Source: Elymus sibiricus (Eukaryota; Streptophyta; Magnoliopsida; Poales; Poaceae). Taken from it: DNA of 64,000 nucleotides. The position numbers and the translations under genes were made by a program. The stretch spans positions 454,760,379 to 454,824,378 of the forward strand of contig CM077676.1 in the NCBI GenBank assembly GCA_039707655.1, written 5' to 3'. The notes under the pieces were generated by a model. It was not told the origin of the DNA. It did no database searches and saw nothing but the letters and a program-made list of their open reading frames with translations. Shown in pieces: positions 24,677 through 36,500 of this stretch; position 1 is the first letter of the stretch, and every line of letters begins with the position of its first letter.

Positions 24677-26356
24677 TGAAATTGCAATCTTGCCCTTAAG
24701 TATGTTTTGATGTTGATGACAATATACATATAGGGGACTAATCATGTTTTCTAAGTATATCACAAGTTTAGTTCCCGTGAAATCATTGTGTATGGATCAT
24801 GGACCCATTTAAATGAATATGGCACAAGAACGGAGAAACGAAGATATACATATATAGGCATAGCCTTTTTTGGTTTGTTCTTGAGTATAGGGATCCCCCA
24901 CTATTAAGAGGGGATCAATGGGTTTCGCAAAAAGATAAGCTCAAGTTCACGGTTCTTAGCTATTCCACATTCACATCATTTTCCTTCATTCCAGTCCTAT
25001 ACAGTGAAAATGCATCACTCATACACTTGCCATTAGCCCTAGTCTTGTTCATCACAAATATCATATTCAGGGATGACTAAACCAAACATGACATCTCTGT
25101 GCCACCAGATGTCCGGTACACCATCAACGCACCGGATGTCCGGTCTCTACCGGAAATCTAGTCATATGGCACCCGTAGCTTTGCCTATCCAGGCTGGACT
25201 TTTGGTTGACACCGGATGGACGGTAGATCAATTTTCCACCATATGTCTGGTACACCACCGGATGTTTGGTCCCTCCTTTGCACGATTTCCTGCCACCGGA
25301 TGTTCATCATCCACCAAATGTCTGGTACATCTACCTGGTACCGGTTGTCCGGTGCATACCAGAAATCCGGCTGCAACCCAACAGAAGCTATGCTTTCTGG
25401 AGCGGATGTACGGTATGCACCAGATGTCTGGTTGCTCATTGCACCACCGGATGTCCGGTACATCACCAGATGTCCGGTACCCCAATTCACTTTTGCTGTG
25501 TTCTTCACTTGGCTATGCTCAACTTCCAGCCACCGGATGTCCGGTGCTTCACCGGATGTCCGGTACTTACAGGCACTTTACACTCAAAGGGCTCTATTTT
25601 TAGCTACACTATATATACCCCTTTCCCATTCCGGGAGAGGGTTGACCACTTCGTTTTAAACTCCCCCAAGAACACAAGTGCTCCCTCTCACTCCCTCCTT
25701 CACCAAATCTTAGATCCCAGAGAGATTTGTGAGAGTTCTTGAGAGATTTTCCACCAAGTGATAGATCCACTCCTCCCCCCTCTCTTGACCAAGGGAATTC
25801 GTGATTTGAGCAAGTCTTGAGCTTTTCCCCATCGTTCTTGTTACTCTTGGAGGTTGGAGACTCCTAGGCAGTAGGATTTCTTCTGAGAGGAATCATTCGT
25901 TGTGATTACCCCCGGAATGTTAGTGAAGGTTTGGAGACCACCTCAAGGTCTACCACTAGTGGTTGAGAATTGCCTTCATGGTGATATCTCAAGGAGAATA
26001 GGGTGAGCTTTCGTGGTGTTGGTGTGCCTTCGTGGTAACACTCATCCCTCCAATGATGACTTGCTTCCCTCCAAGAAAGTGAACATCAGGATACATCCTC
26101 GTCTCTGGAGTTTCGGTTAACCCTAACCCTAACTTCTTACTTGTGGTTAATGTGCTTTGTTTTACTTGTTATATCTTTTTGTGGTTGCTTGCCTTACTAC
26201 TTGGTGTCGGTTGATCATAATGCTAGCACTAGAATCACCTTTGCAATTGTTAGGCTCACTTTCATATTATGCACTATTGCCTAAAATTTCTAAGTAATAA
26301 TTAAAATTTGTAATTATACCTATTCGCCCCCCTCTAGGTCCATCTCGGTCCTTTTA
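24677..26356 (+). repeat. 5' LTR of the Copia element (about 1.68 kb)
   Basis: Starts TGAAATTGC and ends just before the primer site; the exact end (about 26356) is uncertain because the terminal CA is not preserved. It contains an array of a 14-bp near-palindrome at about 25104-25565, a TATATATA stretch near 25607 and, near the end, 'cctattcgcccccctctaggtcc' typical of plant Copia LTRs. Confidence 0.85.
25104..25565 (+). repeat. Array of the near-palindrome ACCGGATGTCCGGT
   Basis: About 14 exact or slightly changed copies of ACCGGATGTCCGGT occur at irregular spacing. It is nearly its own reverse complement (ACCGGACATCCGGT). A matching array lies in the 3' LTR (about 41043-41515) and opposite-orientation copies at about 37598-37805. 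Confidence 0.85.
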
Positions 26357-26358
26357 AT

Positions 26359-26371
26359 TGGTATCAGAGCC
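26359..26371 (+). other. Copia primer-binding site (tRNA-Met)
   Basis: TGGTATCAGAGCC, complementary to the 3' end of initiator tRNA-Met, directly after the 5' LTR. Confidence 0.9.
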
Positions 26372-26410
26372 TCATGGCTTATTCTTATGGCTTAACTGCC
26401 CTAGAGCGAG

Positions 26411-29016
26411 ATGGCTCAAGATGGGGCCCCAGTACTTCCTGTGCTTGAGAATCCTCGGGCACAAGTTGTCTTACCATCGGATGACGATGATAAGTTATTT
26501 TCCTCCGAGGATTTGGCTAAAGCACTAGCCAAACAAAAACTTGAACTAGAAGCAGAAATTGATGCTAGGGTAGAAGCGTGGGTTGCCGCATTTGTCCCAA
26601 GTGCTATACCTATCATCAACAAGGGAGGTATACCTTCAGTGGCAAATTCTTCAACCACTCCTCCTCCTCCCACCCAACCTCTGTTGGGTGTAAACACCAC
26701 CGGGTATCAATGGATTTACCCAAAAGCCAAAATTGAGAAACCTAGGTATAACTTTTCCGGTATTCCTCCTTTACTTGATGAGAAGGTGAACTTTTCTCTT
26801 TGGAAGGTTGCTATGCAGGATTATCTTAGGTTTACCTCCGATGAGATGTGGGACCTCGTGGAGACCAGCTACAACCTCGTTAACCCATATGATCTCACTC
26901 CTCAAGAGGTCTACAATAGGCACCTCAACTCATCCGCATGTGCACTTATAAGGAAAGACCTGTCTGATGATCAGAGGAGACCGTATCTTCATATCACAAG
27001 TGCCAAAGAGCTATGGGACAACATTGTGATGACCAAGACCGGTACCACCTCTCTCCAACAAACAAGATACGAAATAGCCAAAAGTGAGTTGCATTACTTT
27101 TGCATGGAAAGGGATGAGACACCCCAACATCATCACGAGCGCCTCAAGACTCTTGCCGCGGACATTGAGTACTTCAATTGTGACAAGACTCAAGATGGCT
27201 TCAACATCACAAACCAATACCTTGTGGACAAGTTCTTGACTGCTCTCTCACCATATCATGATAAGATGGTGTGGGACATAAGGTGTGAGTATGGTTTCAA
27301 GATTATGACTCCCAATGATGTTGTTGCTACATTCGTGCAACATTAAGAACACAAGAGCAATGGGAGAAGGCATCTTTCCATGCAAGGCGGGTCATCAAAG
27401 CCAAACCTTGCTTTAAAGGCCAAGCAAGTGTATGTTGAAGAACTAAGTAATGAGAAAGAAGAAGATGGTGAAGAATATGGTGAGATTAACTCGGATGAGT
27501 GCCCCTCATACGAAGACATGGTACTCTTTGTGAAGAAGTTTAGCTTGGGAGCTTTCAAGGGAAGATTTCCGAAGAAGAAAGTTAGGAATTGCTATAACTG
27601 TGATGAGTCGGGACACTTCTCTGATGCTTGCCCCTATGAGAAGAGAGAAGATAGACCAAGGTTTCCCAAGAAGACCTTTGTCAAGAAGAAGTTGTTGCCA
27701 AACCCCGTGAACTCCAAGTTCAAGAGGAGAGATGGGAAGGCCATGGTTGCTCAAGAAGAATCCAACCCCGATGATGTTGGTGGTGTTGCCGGTGTAGCCC
27801 AAGATTCTCAAAGCACGTTGAGACTCGACAACAAGAGTGGTGATGTTGTCACCTACAACTACATGAAGGACTACAAGGGTAATGCTCACGAGTGCTTAAT
27901 GGCCAAGGCGGTTTGGATGACGAGGAGCAACATGTCTCTTCGGGCAAGGTTAAAGTAACTCCTAGAGTAAACCCTCCTATGTTCATCTCTAGTCCCTCTA
28001 GTGATGAATTTCTTGATGCAGAGGATAATTGTGATGAAAATGATATAAATGATGCATTGTTTGAAAAGATGAGCAAATTCATGGGCTCCCTCAAAGGAAA
28101 GAACCTCACTATGTTTCGTATGCTTATGGAAATGGTGGGTAAGCACACCACTTCCATTAAGGAACTCGAGACCCTCATTACCGAGGAAAAGGAGAAGTAT
28201 GAACGCCTTAAGAAGAAAGTCGAGTATGAGGAAGCACGAAATGATGAATTATGCTTAAACATTAAAAACTTTATTGATCAACATGCTAAGGATTTAGCCT
28301 CCTTGAAAAAGGCAAAGAAGTCTTGCAAAGAGTTAACCAATGATAAGAGCAAGCTCGAAGAGTCTCATGCTACTCTCTCTAAGGATCTTGAGCTTCTCAC
28401 CTTGTCTTTTAAGACGAAGGAGGAAGATCTCACTAAACTTAAAAAGAGTTTTGAGAGTCTTCGACTCATTCATCTAGAAACTCTTGGCAAGGCTCATACT
28501 CTTACATTCATAAATGTTGATGCTTGTGCTACTAACTCTACTTGTGATCAAGCATCTCTTATTGAAGAGAATCTTGTTCTAAGGGCCCAACTTGAGAAAG
28601 GGCTCATGTCGTGTGTTCTAGGAGAAAAGAACCGCAATGAAGTGTTGAGTCAACACAAGGAGGTGGTTGCCAAACAAGGGCTTGGGTTTGACCCAAGGTC
28701 TAGCAAGATGAAGGTTGCTACTCCCCAAAAGAACACAACCACTCAAATGGTTATATTTGTGCGTGAAGGACACAAGGAGAAAGGAAAAGATAAGGTTGAG
28801 AGTGGGAAGGCCACTAGGGGCAAGCCCACTCCCAACAAGGCAAAAGAAGTTATGCCTCCATCCTATGTGCTTCGTAAAGCAACGGATGGAGATGTTTATG
28901 CTAAATTTGTTGGTCCTCCCAATGCTTTCCACTATTATGCTATTTGGGTTCCAAAGACCCTTGTTACTAACTTGAGAGGTCCCATTGCAAAATGGGTGCC
29001 TCTAACAAAGACTTAA
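26411..29016 (+). pseudogene. Copia gag with UBN2 domain, zinc knuckle and coiled-coil extension
   Basis: ATG at 26411. The first frame (to 27346) holds the gag_UBN2 capsid region, including NFSLWKVAMQDYLR and AKELWDNIV. After a TAA at 27344 the same frame reopens (27380-27958) with the knuckle CYNCDESGHFSDAC (C-x2-C-x4-H-x4-C). A third frame (27892-29016) encodes a long Glu/Lys/Leu-rich coiled coil (KELETLITEEKEKYERLKKK and on). Between 27340 and 27410 the alternative frame is the one that looks like gag, so two opposite small indels bracket it; a further shift lies near 27905. The protein would form particles and bind element RNA. The extended C-terminal coiled coil fits SIRE/Maximus-type gag. 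Confidence 0.85.
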
Positions 29017-29029
29017 ATTATGTGTAGGG

Positions 29030-30083
29030 TGCTTTCTCCGATGGAGTCAAATGGGTGATCGATAGTGGATTCACCAATCATATGACCGGAGATGGCAAAT
29101 TGCTCATGGACTTCATGGAAGCTATCAAACCATATATGAGCATTGTGTTTGGAGGAGGATCAAAAGTACAGGTACTTGGGTTGGGAAAAGTGGCTATTAC
29201 TAATGACATGTCTCTTGCAAATGTCATGCTTTTCCAATCCCTTAAATATCATTTGCTTTCCGTTCACCAATTGGCTTCCGTAGGTTATGATACACTATTT
29301 GGACTAACGGATGTGAAAATCTTTAGGAGAGATACTCTCGAAGTGGCCTTTGTTGGAGAGTTGGATGGCAACCTTTACACTATTGATTTCTTGAAAGAGA
29401 GCACTTACCATGCAACTTGTCTAATGGCTAAGGCCGACAAGGGGTGGCTATGGCATCGCCGGCTAGCCCATGTCGGCATGAGAAATCTTAAAGATCTCCT
29501 AAAGGGTGAACACATCCTTGGACTAACCAATGTTTCTTTTGAGAAAGATCGTGTGTGCAGTGCATGCATAGCCAGGAAGCAACATCAAGCAAAGCACCCA
29601 CCCAAGAATGTTGTATCAACTTCAAGGCCTTTGGAGCTCCTTCATGTGGATCTCTTTGGGCTTCCATCATGGGATAGTCTTGGTGGGAAGAAGCATGGTC
29701 TTCTCATTGTTGATGATTACTCAAGATACACATGGGTGTTCTTCCTCAAGTCCAAGGATGAGAAGAAGATCACCTTCATTGACTTTGCCAAGCAAGCTCA
29801 ATGCAAGTTTAACAAAGAGATCTTGGCAATAAGAAGCGACAATGGCTCCGAGTTCAAGAACTACACCTTGGAAGAGTTCCTTAGTGATGAGGGGATTGAG
29901 CATCAATACTCCTCACCATACACCCCTCAACAAAATGGTGTAGCCGAGAGGAAGAACCGAACACTACTGGAGATGGCGAGGTCCATGTTGGATGACTACA
30001 AGTCACCACATAGTTTTTGGGCGAAGCCGTCAACACCGCATATCATGCATCCAATCGGCTCTACCTTCTCAAGATTTGGATAA
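29030..30083 (+). pseudogene. Copia protease and integrase
   Basis: One frame carries an aspartic protease (WVIDSGFTNHMTG, active D-S-G; the Trp codon lies slightly upstream of the annotated ORF start), a GAG-pre-integrase zinc region (HRRLAH...CSACIARK, H-H-C-C), and an integrase core. The DDE residues are visible in HVDLFG, RSDNGSEF and QQNGVAERKN. The order protease-integrase without reverse transcriptase in between is diagnostic of Copia. A frameshift near 30030 breaks it; the following piece is annotated separately. Confidence 0.88.
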
Positions 30084-30348
30084 GACCCCATATGAGCTCC
30101 TAACTGTGAACAAGCCAAAGGTCAAATACTTCCGAGTATTCGGTTGTAAGTGTTTCTTTCTCAACAAGAAAGATCGGTTAGCTAAATTTCAATCCAAAAC
30201 AATTGAGGGTATATTTGTTGGTTATGGATCAAACTCTCACACCTATAGGGTCTACAACAAATCCAATGGATTTGTTGTAGAAACTTGTGACGTGGTGTTT
30301 GATGAATTTAATGGCTCCCATGGGGAGCAAGTTGATCTATGTGATGTA
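30084..30348 (+). pseudogene. Copia integrase C-terminal part, cut by Gypsy insertion
   Basis: In a shifted frame the sequence continues with PYELLTVNKPKVKYFRVFGC and EGIFVGYGSNSHTYRVY, the conserved region after the Copia integrase core. It stops at VDLCDV where a Gypsy LTR starts at 30349. The expected reverse transcriptase and RNase H do not reappear on the far side. Confidence 0.85.
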
Positions 30349-30788
30349 TGATGGAGCAAATTCCCGTTAGATCCCTCGGTAGGGTTCATGACAAGATCGG
30401 AAGTACCGGGATGGAGTCTGCACACACAGTTTACCCAGGTTCGGGCCTCCGAAGAGTAATACCCTACATCCTGCTTCTTCTTGTTATTATGGTGAGGGGA
30501 TACCTCGTGCAGAGGATTACAATGGTGTACGGGTTGTCTACCGAGAGTTGGATCTAAGATTGGATGGATAATGAAGACCTAGGCCTCCCTTTATATAGAC
30601 AGGAGAGGCCTAGGGTTTACATGAGAGGGTCGGTGAGATCTGTTGGGCCGCCGCCCTCCATCTTGGGGAACATGCACATCATCCTTGCCGCCTAGGGTTT
30701 CCTAATGTCCTTTGGGCCCGGTGGGCCCTGTTCGAGATGAAGGCCGGGCTCCCTTTACGTCAGGTACCCCGGGTACAGGACCCCGTCA
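30349..30788 (-). repeat. 3' LTR of the Tat-type Gypsy (440 bp)
   Basis: Minus-strand TGACGGGGTCC...GCTCCATCA, with TG/CA ends, directly followed on its inner side by the polypurine tract. It contains 'tttatataga' (about 30590) as a TATA-like promoter signal. Confidence 0.8.
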
Positions 30789-31043
30789 GTAGCCCCCAAC
30801 CGTGGCGGAGGTCGCGAGTGTCCGAGCTCTGAGGCCTCCGTCGGGCTCCCTTTCTCCGTGTGTCTGGCCTTCCTAGCTCCGTGTGGTACAGGTTCCTTTT
30901 TCTCTTCGGCAGCGCCACTGCTTCGGATAATCGGGCCTGAAGCACCGTGGGCCGGCCCACCTCAAGCAAGGGTTCCGTCTTGAGTAAAATTCGCTTGGCT
31001 TGCCTGCTTTCAAACAGGGAAGGAGGAATGGCAACCCCAAAGA

Positions 31044-33963
31044 GTGGTTTCTTCTTCCTTCTTCTCACCGTCTCCGCCCGTAGCCGCCGTCTTGTGCCTA
31101 GGGTACCCAATGTCGTCACTCGCCGTCGCCTCGGCCGATCGTTGTAGAGAGGATGGCGTGGCTGATCCGTGGCAAGCTCGTCCCGGCGCCGCGCCTGAGT
31201 GGGCCAGTGACTGGAAAAAGTCCCCGATCATCAGGGACGATCTAGAGCACTTGGTGGATTCAGGATGGCTGCCAAAGAAAACTTTGATGCCATGGTTGGC
31301 GCCCGCCGCGGGGGAAAAAGTTCCACGCCCATTGCTTTGGAATTTGGTGGTTCATGAGGCCTTCCTCTTCTGCGGGCTCCGTTTTCCTCTGAGCTCATTC
31401 GTTCGGGGGGTTCTTACCCACTATGGGCTCCAGCTCCATCATCTGACTCCAAGCGGGGTGCTGCACCTGTCGTGTTTTGTGACCTTTTGCGAGTGCTTCT
31501 TGGGAATCCCACCCCATTTCAACCTCTTCAGATATTTCTTCGAGGTCGTTCTTCGTCTGAAAGGAGGCAAGATACCCTCCTGTGGCAGCGCAGAGCTTAG
31601 GCCCCAACCGGATTCTGGCTTTTTCGAGGTTCCGGCTGACGACGGTCCTGAGCCATGGGAGCGCAGATGGTTTTATGCCACCGATGTTGCTCGGGGTCAC
31701 CGTGAGGTTGCCATGCCTGTTTTCTCAGACGTTGCATGCCAACCGAGGTCAAAATGGAACTCGAAGACAGAATTCAAGCCGGAGACCGGTCCCTTGATCT
31801 AGGCGGTCTTTGAGATGCGTGAGAGGGGCCTGGCAGGCATCCAGCTTGTGAAGACGTGGATGGAGAGGAACGTGCCCCCCCTTGACTCCAGGGCATCCTT
31901 CATGTTTGAATATAAGGGCCTGGACGACCCCGATCGCCTACTCCAGAGGGAGCTCTCTGAAAGTGAAGTCGAAGGCCGTATGCACTTAGTGACCGGTCTC
32001 CCCCTCGGGGAAATTCATATGGGGGTCACCTTCGAGCCCTTCAGCTTGGTGAACCCCCGGTCGCTGGTAAGTGATGAGGCCGGCCGTCCTTCTTACCCTT
32101 ATTATCCATCATCCATTACGTGCGCCTTCTCCGGCCTCTTCCTAACCGCGTTCACCCCGCAGGCGTTCGATGGCCTCGTGTCCAACTATCCTTCGCCTCG
32201 AGGTCCTGCCGCGGCGTTATACACCGTGCAGTAGGGGCGCATTTCAGAGGCCAGTTACGGGCCTGCCACGGTCGGAGCTCCGAGTGGCGAGGGCTCCGGG
32301 AATCATTCCGGGGATGCGTCTGCGGGGAGCCCGGCCAAGGAGGAGGAGGAAAGAAAAAGGCCTGGCGAACCACTGGGTGGTGCTCCGGCGGCGAAGGCTG
32401 CGCGCCTGCCTCTAATGTCTGTCTCCGTCCCCCTGGGGAGGCTGGTACCTCCGATGTGGGCGGCCCAAGTTCTGTCATCCCGTCGCCCGGGCTTGATCAG
32501 CCCGAGCTCTCCGATGCCGGACCGCTGCTCCTGATGGGTCCTACGGCGGAGGAGACCGCGGTTATTCCTGCCCAAAGGCCTAAGATTGTGGCCAGAAAGA
32601 AAACCGCAGGGCGTCAGGCATTCTTGTCGCCCGCGATCTTGCTTCCTCTGGGGAATGGCCAGGCGATGTTTCGGGGACGCGATGTGAACCCTCCGCATGT
32701 GGTACTCCTGGCTCACCGGCCGCGCCCCTTGGGGCCGGCCCGGGCCGGCCCCCAGCATTACGCCACCTGGAGGCTGCTATTCGATTAGGGGAGGCCTTGA
32801 GCCGAGCCCTGTAGGCCTCGCTTTCGGACCTCTGTCATGCGGTGGAGGTCGGGACCAATGTGAGTGGATTTTGTCCTTCCTGGTAGCCCCCGAACCGTGA
32901 GCAGATTTGATCATAATGTGCTTGAGGTTCCTGTCATGTCTTTGTAGGCCCCGGCGAGCCGTGCGACAGAGCTGGACCAACGAGCGAAAGAATTGGAGCA
33001 GCAGGTCGCAGTAGAGGAAGGGCGGGTTGCTCGATTGCGGAGGTCGCTTGCGGACGTCTGTTGTAAGTCCTCTTTGAAGTGTAGTTAATTGTTTATAGTA
33101 TATCTGATGACCTCGTCGGTGTTGCATGGAACCGCAGCTTTCGAGCAACTCCAGCAGCTGCAGGCTCAGGTGGGTGATGATCGCAAGGCTGCATGCCGTG
33201 CGCAGGATCCTTCTGACGCCAAGAACATGGAGGCCCGCTCCTGCCAGGAGATAACGAGATCAGACGGTGGTGTCCTTGAGAATAACCGTGGTATCACCGA
33301 GGACTTGCGTTCTTAGCTGAGGGAGAGCCAGGAGGCAGAGGCCGACCTTCGGCGATGGCTGGAGGCCACTCGAGGTCGATCCGCGGATGCGCAAACCCGC
33401 TTGGAGAACTGCAAGATGCGAGAGGCCACCTTGTCGGAGGCCGGACAGTGTTCAATGCGAGATCTCCAAATGCAGCGCGTACGTCAGAGACGCTTAGAGG
33501 CCGCCGCAAGTGGTAAGCCCTTCTCCTGTTTGAATTAGTCCCTTCTTTGTTATTGCTAATCGCGTGTTGTTGTTTCTTTTTCTCCGTGCAATTGTGCTGC
33601 CGGGCTTGGTCATTGTACCGGGCTCTGCGTGGCTTGACGTCGTGACGTCCAGCCTTGATAGAATGTCCGAGGCCCTGGCTCAAGCCGCGGGGGCTCTGTG
33701 GCCTAGAGAGGTCGCAAACGCCGACCTCCCTCAGCGCATTGCGCGCATGCCGGGGGCGGCCCAGCGCTTAATGGATCTCCAGGAGGTCGCGGCCACGGCG
33801 GGTGCTCAGTATGTTATATCGAGGCTTCGAGCGTGTCGTCCTGAGTGGTCCGTTCATGGCATAGTTACCATGGAACCGCAGGCCAGGCCGACGCAGGACT
33901 TCTACGCAGATGTGGAGTCGGTTGCAGCGTTTGCTGCCGAGTGCAGTCGTCGAGAGGCCTGAG
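31044..33963 (+). pseudogene. Antisense ORF (aORF) of the Tat-type Gypsy, putative gypsy-type transposon domain
   Basis: On the strand opposite pol, open segments at 31044-31802 and 31815-32067 encode a protein of the grass 'putative gypsy type transposon' family (Pfam PF04195 by memory), with LVVHEAFLFCGLRFPLS and PHFNLFRYFFEV. A stop at 31800 interrupts it. A donor GTAAGT at about 32068 and an acceptor CCGCAG at about 32160 suggest introns. Further pieces continue to a stop at 33963, with GTAAGT/GTAAGC-type donors near 33064 and 33511. Its role is unknown; aORFs are a recurrent feature of Tat elements. This copy is degraded. Confidence 0.7.
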
Positions 33964-34635
33964 TTAGTAGCCCGAAAACAAAGAAATTCGCAACTTTCTT
34001 TGCAAAACTTATTAATATAACCTCATTTATGTGCTTATTGTTTGCTTTGAAAAATGAGGTGTATATTTTTTTATGCCGTAGAGGCGGTGAAGTGCCTCTG
34101 CCCGGGTTAGGAGCAGAGATCCCCTTTGGTGCATGTTGACACCGTAGGCGTATTTAGTGGGGCTCGGCGTGACCAGAATGCCTGATTCAGTTGTCCGGCA
34201 TCCTCGATGGTTGCTCTCCTCAAAGGAAGGACTACCAACAAAATTGCATCGATGCAGCCCCGGAGCATTACGCTGTGGGAGGTCGGCAGAATAAACATCC
34301 ACAAGGGTCCGGGACAAAAAGTAGGAACGTACGATGTAGCCTTCGGGTGGAGCTGCGGGGGGGTTCACTCATAGCGATGCAGCCCCCGAGTCCCTCAACA
34401 AAGAGATTCGTTTGTTCTTCCGCGATTTGCCTATCCCAGGGGGTTTAATAATGTGTTTGGTGCTGAATAGCAGTGTGTCAAGTTACATTTGGCAAACTAT
34501 AGAAGGAAAATGAAAAAGTGTGGGAGGTCATTGCGACCTCCTTATTTTTCAACCTAATTTTGTTTGAGCTAAAGGTACATAAAATGCAGATTTTGCAAAG
34601 AAATTTATGCAGAAAAGTACGTCATACTTAATTGT

Positions 34636-35500
34636 CTATGCATAAAAGAGGTGGAGATGCTCAGCATTCCAGGGTCGCGATGTGATCCAACCTATTTTCT
34701 TGTTGCGGAGGTAGTAGGCCCCGTTGTTGAGGACCTCGTGGACGACGAAGGGGCCTTCCCATGGGGAAGACATTTTGTTCTTGCGTGGCTTCTGCTTGAG
34801 GTGGAGGACGAAGTCACCGACGTTGAACTCGCGTGCCCGGACACGTCGCCCTTGGTACTGTCGCAGCTTCTATTGGTAGATGATGGTGCGTTCGATGGCG
34901 AGGAGTTGTGCTTCTTCCTTAGCGGTGACGTCGTCTTTCCTGTTCTCTTCAGCGACCTCCTCGTCGTACTCGCGGACTCGTGGTGAGTCGTATTCAATGT
35001 CTGATGGGAGGACCGCCTCCGCCCCGTATGCCATGAAGAAGGGCGTGTAGACAATTGACTTACTTGGCGTTGTGCGCAGGCTCCAGAGGACGGAGGAGAG
35101 CTCTTCCACCCAGTTGCCTTTCGCCCTTATGAGTGGTGTGATCAGTCGTGGCTTTAGGCCTTGCATGATCAGGCCATTGGCCCGTTCGACCTGCCCGTTG
35201 GACTGGGGGTGTGCCACAGATGCATAGTCTATGTGGATCCGTCGTTTGTGACAGAAATCTTTGAACACTGAGGCGGTGAAGTTAGACCCGTTATCCGTGA
35301 TGATGCTGTGTGGGACATCGAAGCAGTGGATGAGGCCGGAGATGAATTTCACTGCCGTGTCGGCCTCTGCATTCGTTACTGGTTTAGCCTCGATCCACTT
35401 GGTGAACTTGTCAATTGCAACCAGGAGGAATTTGTGTCCTCCCAGCGAGGGCGTGAGTTTGCCAACCATGTCCAGCCCCCACACCGCGAAAGGCCATGGC
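34636..35500 (-). pseudogene. Gypsy integrase of the Tat-type element
   Basis: Minus-strand frame with integrase core residues in GLDMVGK (D), TDNGSNF (D) and QSNGQVERAN (E). An in-frame TAG near 34870 is followed by the same frame through VGDFVLHLKQKPRKNKMSSP to a final TAG at 34636-34638, so the original pol ended there. The zinc finger (HHCC) lies upstream in the neighbouring ORF, with a frameshift near 35530 between them. Confidence 0.85.
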
Positions 35501-36500
35501 AGCGGGAGCGTTGGCAGCCCTCAGAACCGCGGATGATTTCCTCGGCATCACGCATTGCGTGGGGCCAGAAGAAACCGTGGCGGAATGCCTTTGTTGTGAT
35601 TGTTCTGGGAGCTGCGTGATGCCCGCAAGCCCCCGCGTGTATTTCTTTGAGGAGCTCCTTACCCTCCTCCTCTGAGACGCAATGTTGAAAAATGCCCACT
35701 TGGTTGCGTTTGTAGAGCTTGCCATTGATTATTGTGTAGGCCTTGGAGCGACAGACGATGCGTCGGGCTTCCGTTTTGTCTTGAGGGAGCTCGCCTTTGG
35801 TCATGTAGGCGTGAAGCGGTTGAATCCAGTCTTGAGTTTGGACTACCATTATAGCCTCCTCTGTCGCGGCGGTGGGTGACTGGGTGTCTTTCGGGGTTGC
35901 CATGTCGGATGTGCCGGAGTCTTGTGTGGTTTCATCGTAGCCTTGGATTCTGATGGATGGCTTGTGTAGTATCTCCAGGAAGGTCTCGTCCGGCACTGGC
36001 TCTCTTGATGACCCGACACGTGCCAGGTTATCTTCCGCGATGTTGTCACCTCTTTTCACATGGTGTAGCTCCAGTCCATCAAATTTTCCTTCGAGCGCCC
36101 TGACGGCGGCGTAGTATGCTGCCATTTTACGGTCTTTGGTGTCGAACGTCTTCATGATCTGCTGTACCACGAGGTCGCAGTCGCCTCGGCAGATGAGGCA
36201 TCGGATGCCCATAGAGGCCGCAGTCCGAAGCCCGTGAAGGAGGGCTTCATATTCCGCTACGTTGTTGGAGTCCCGGAAGTGGAGCTGGAGGACGTAGTTC
36301 ATCTTATTACCTCTGGGAGAAACGAGGACCACCCCAGCCCCTAGTCCTTGCACTGTCATCGATCCGTCGAAGTACATAGTCCAATACTCGAGGTCGATGT
36401 TCTTGGGGACTTGCTGGGCTTCCGTCCACTCCACCAGGAAATCTGCGATGGCTTGTGATTTGACTGCCGTACGGTAGGAGCTCGATCGCCCACTTTGCCA
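35501..36500 (-). pseudogene. Second (archaeal-like) RNase H and integrase zinc finger of the Tat-type element
   Basis: The minus-strand open frame carries an RNase H of the second type, including YFDGSMTVQGLGAGVVLVSP and NNVAEYEALLHGL with the DGS and E residues, then a linker and the integrase HHCC finger (CGHHAAPRTITTKAFRHGFF). Together with the first RNase H in the next segment this gives the dual RNase H arrangement of the Tat lineage. Frameshifts near 36475 and 35530 detach it from its neighbours. Confidence 0.8.

Noticed and set aside
25073..25742. Overlapping frames of 147-176 codons on the plus strand
   Set aside because: They are created by the repeated 14-mer in the Copia LTR and have no domain.
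26117..26133. Telomere-like 'aaccctaaccctaac'
   Set aside because: Only about two units, inside a Copia LTR and of the wrong length for the plant CCCTAAA repeat.
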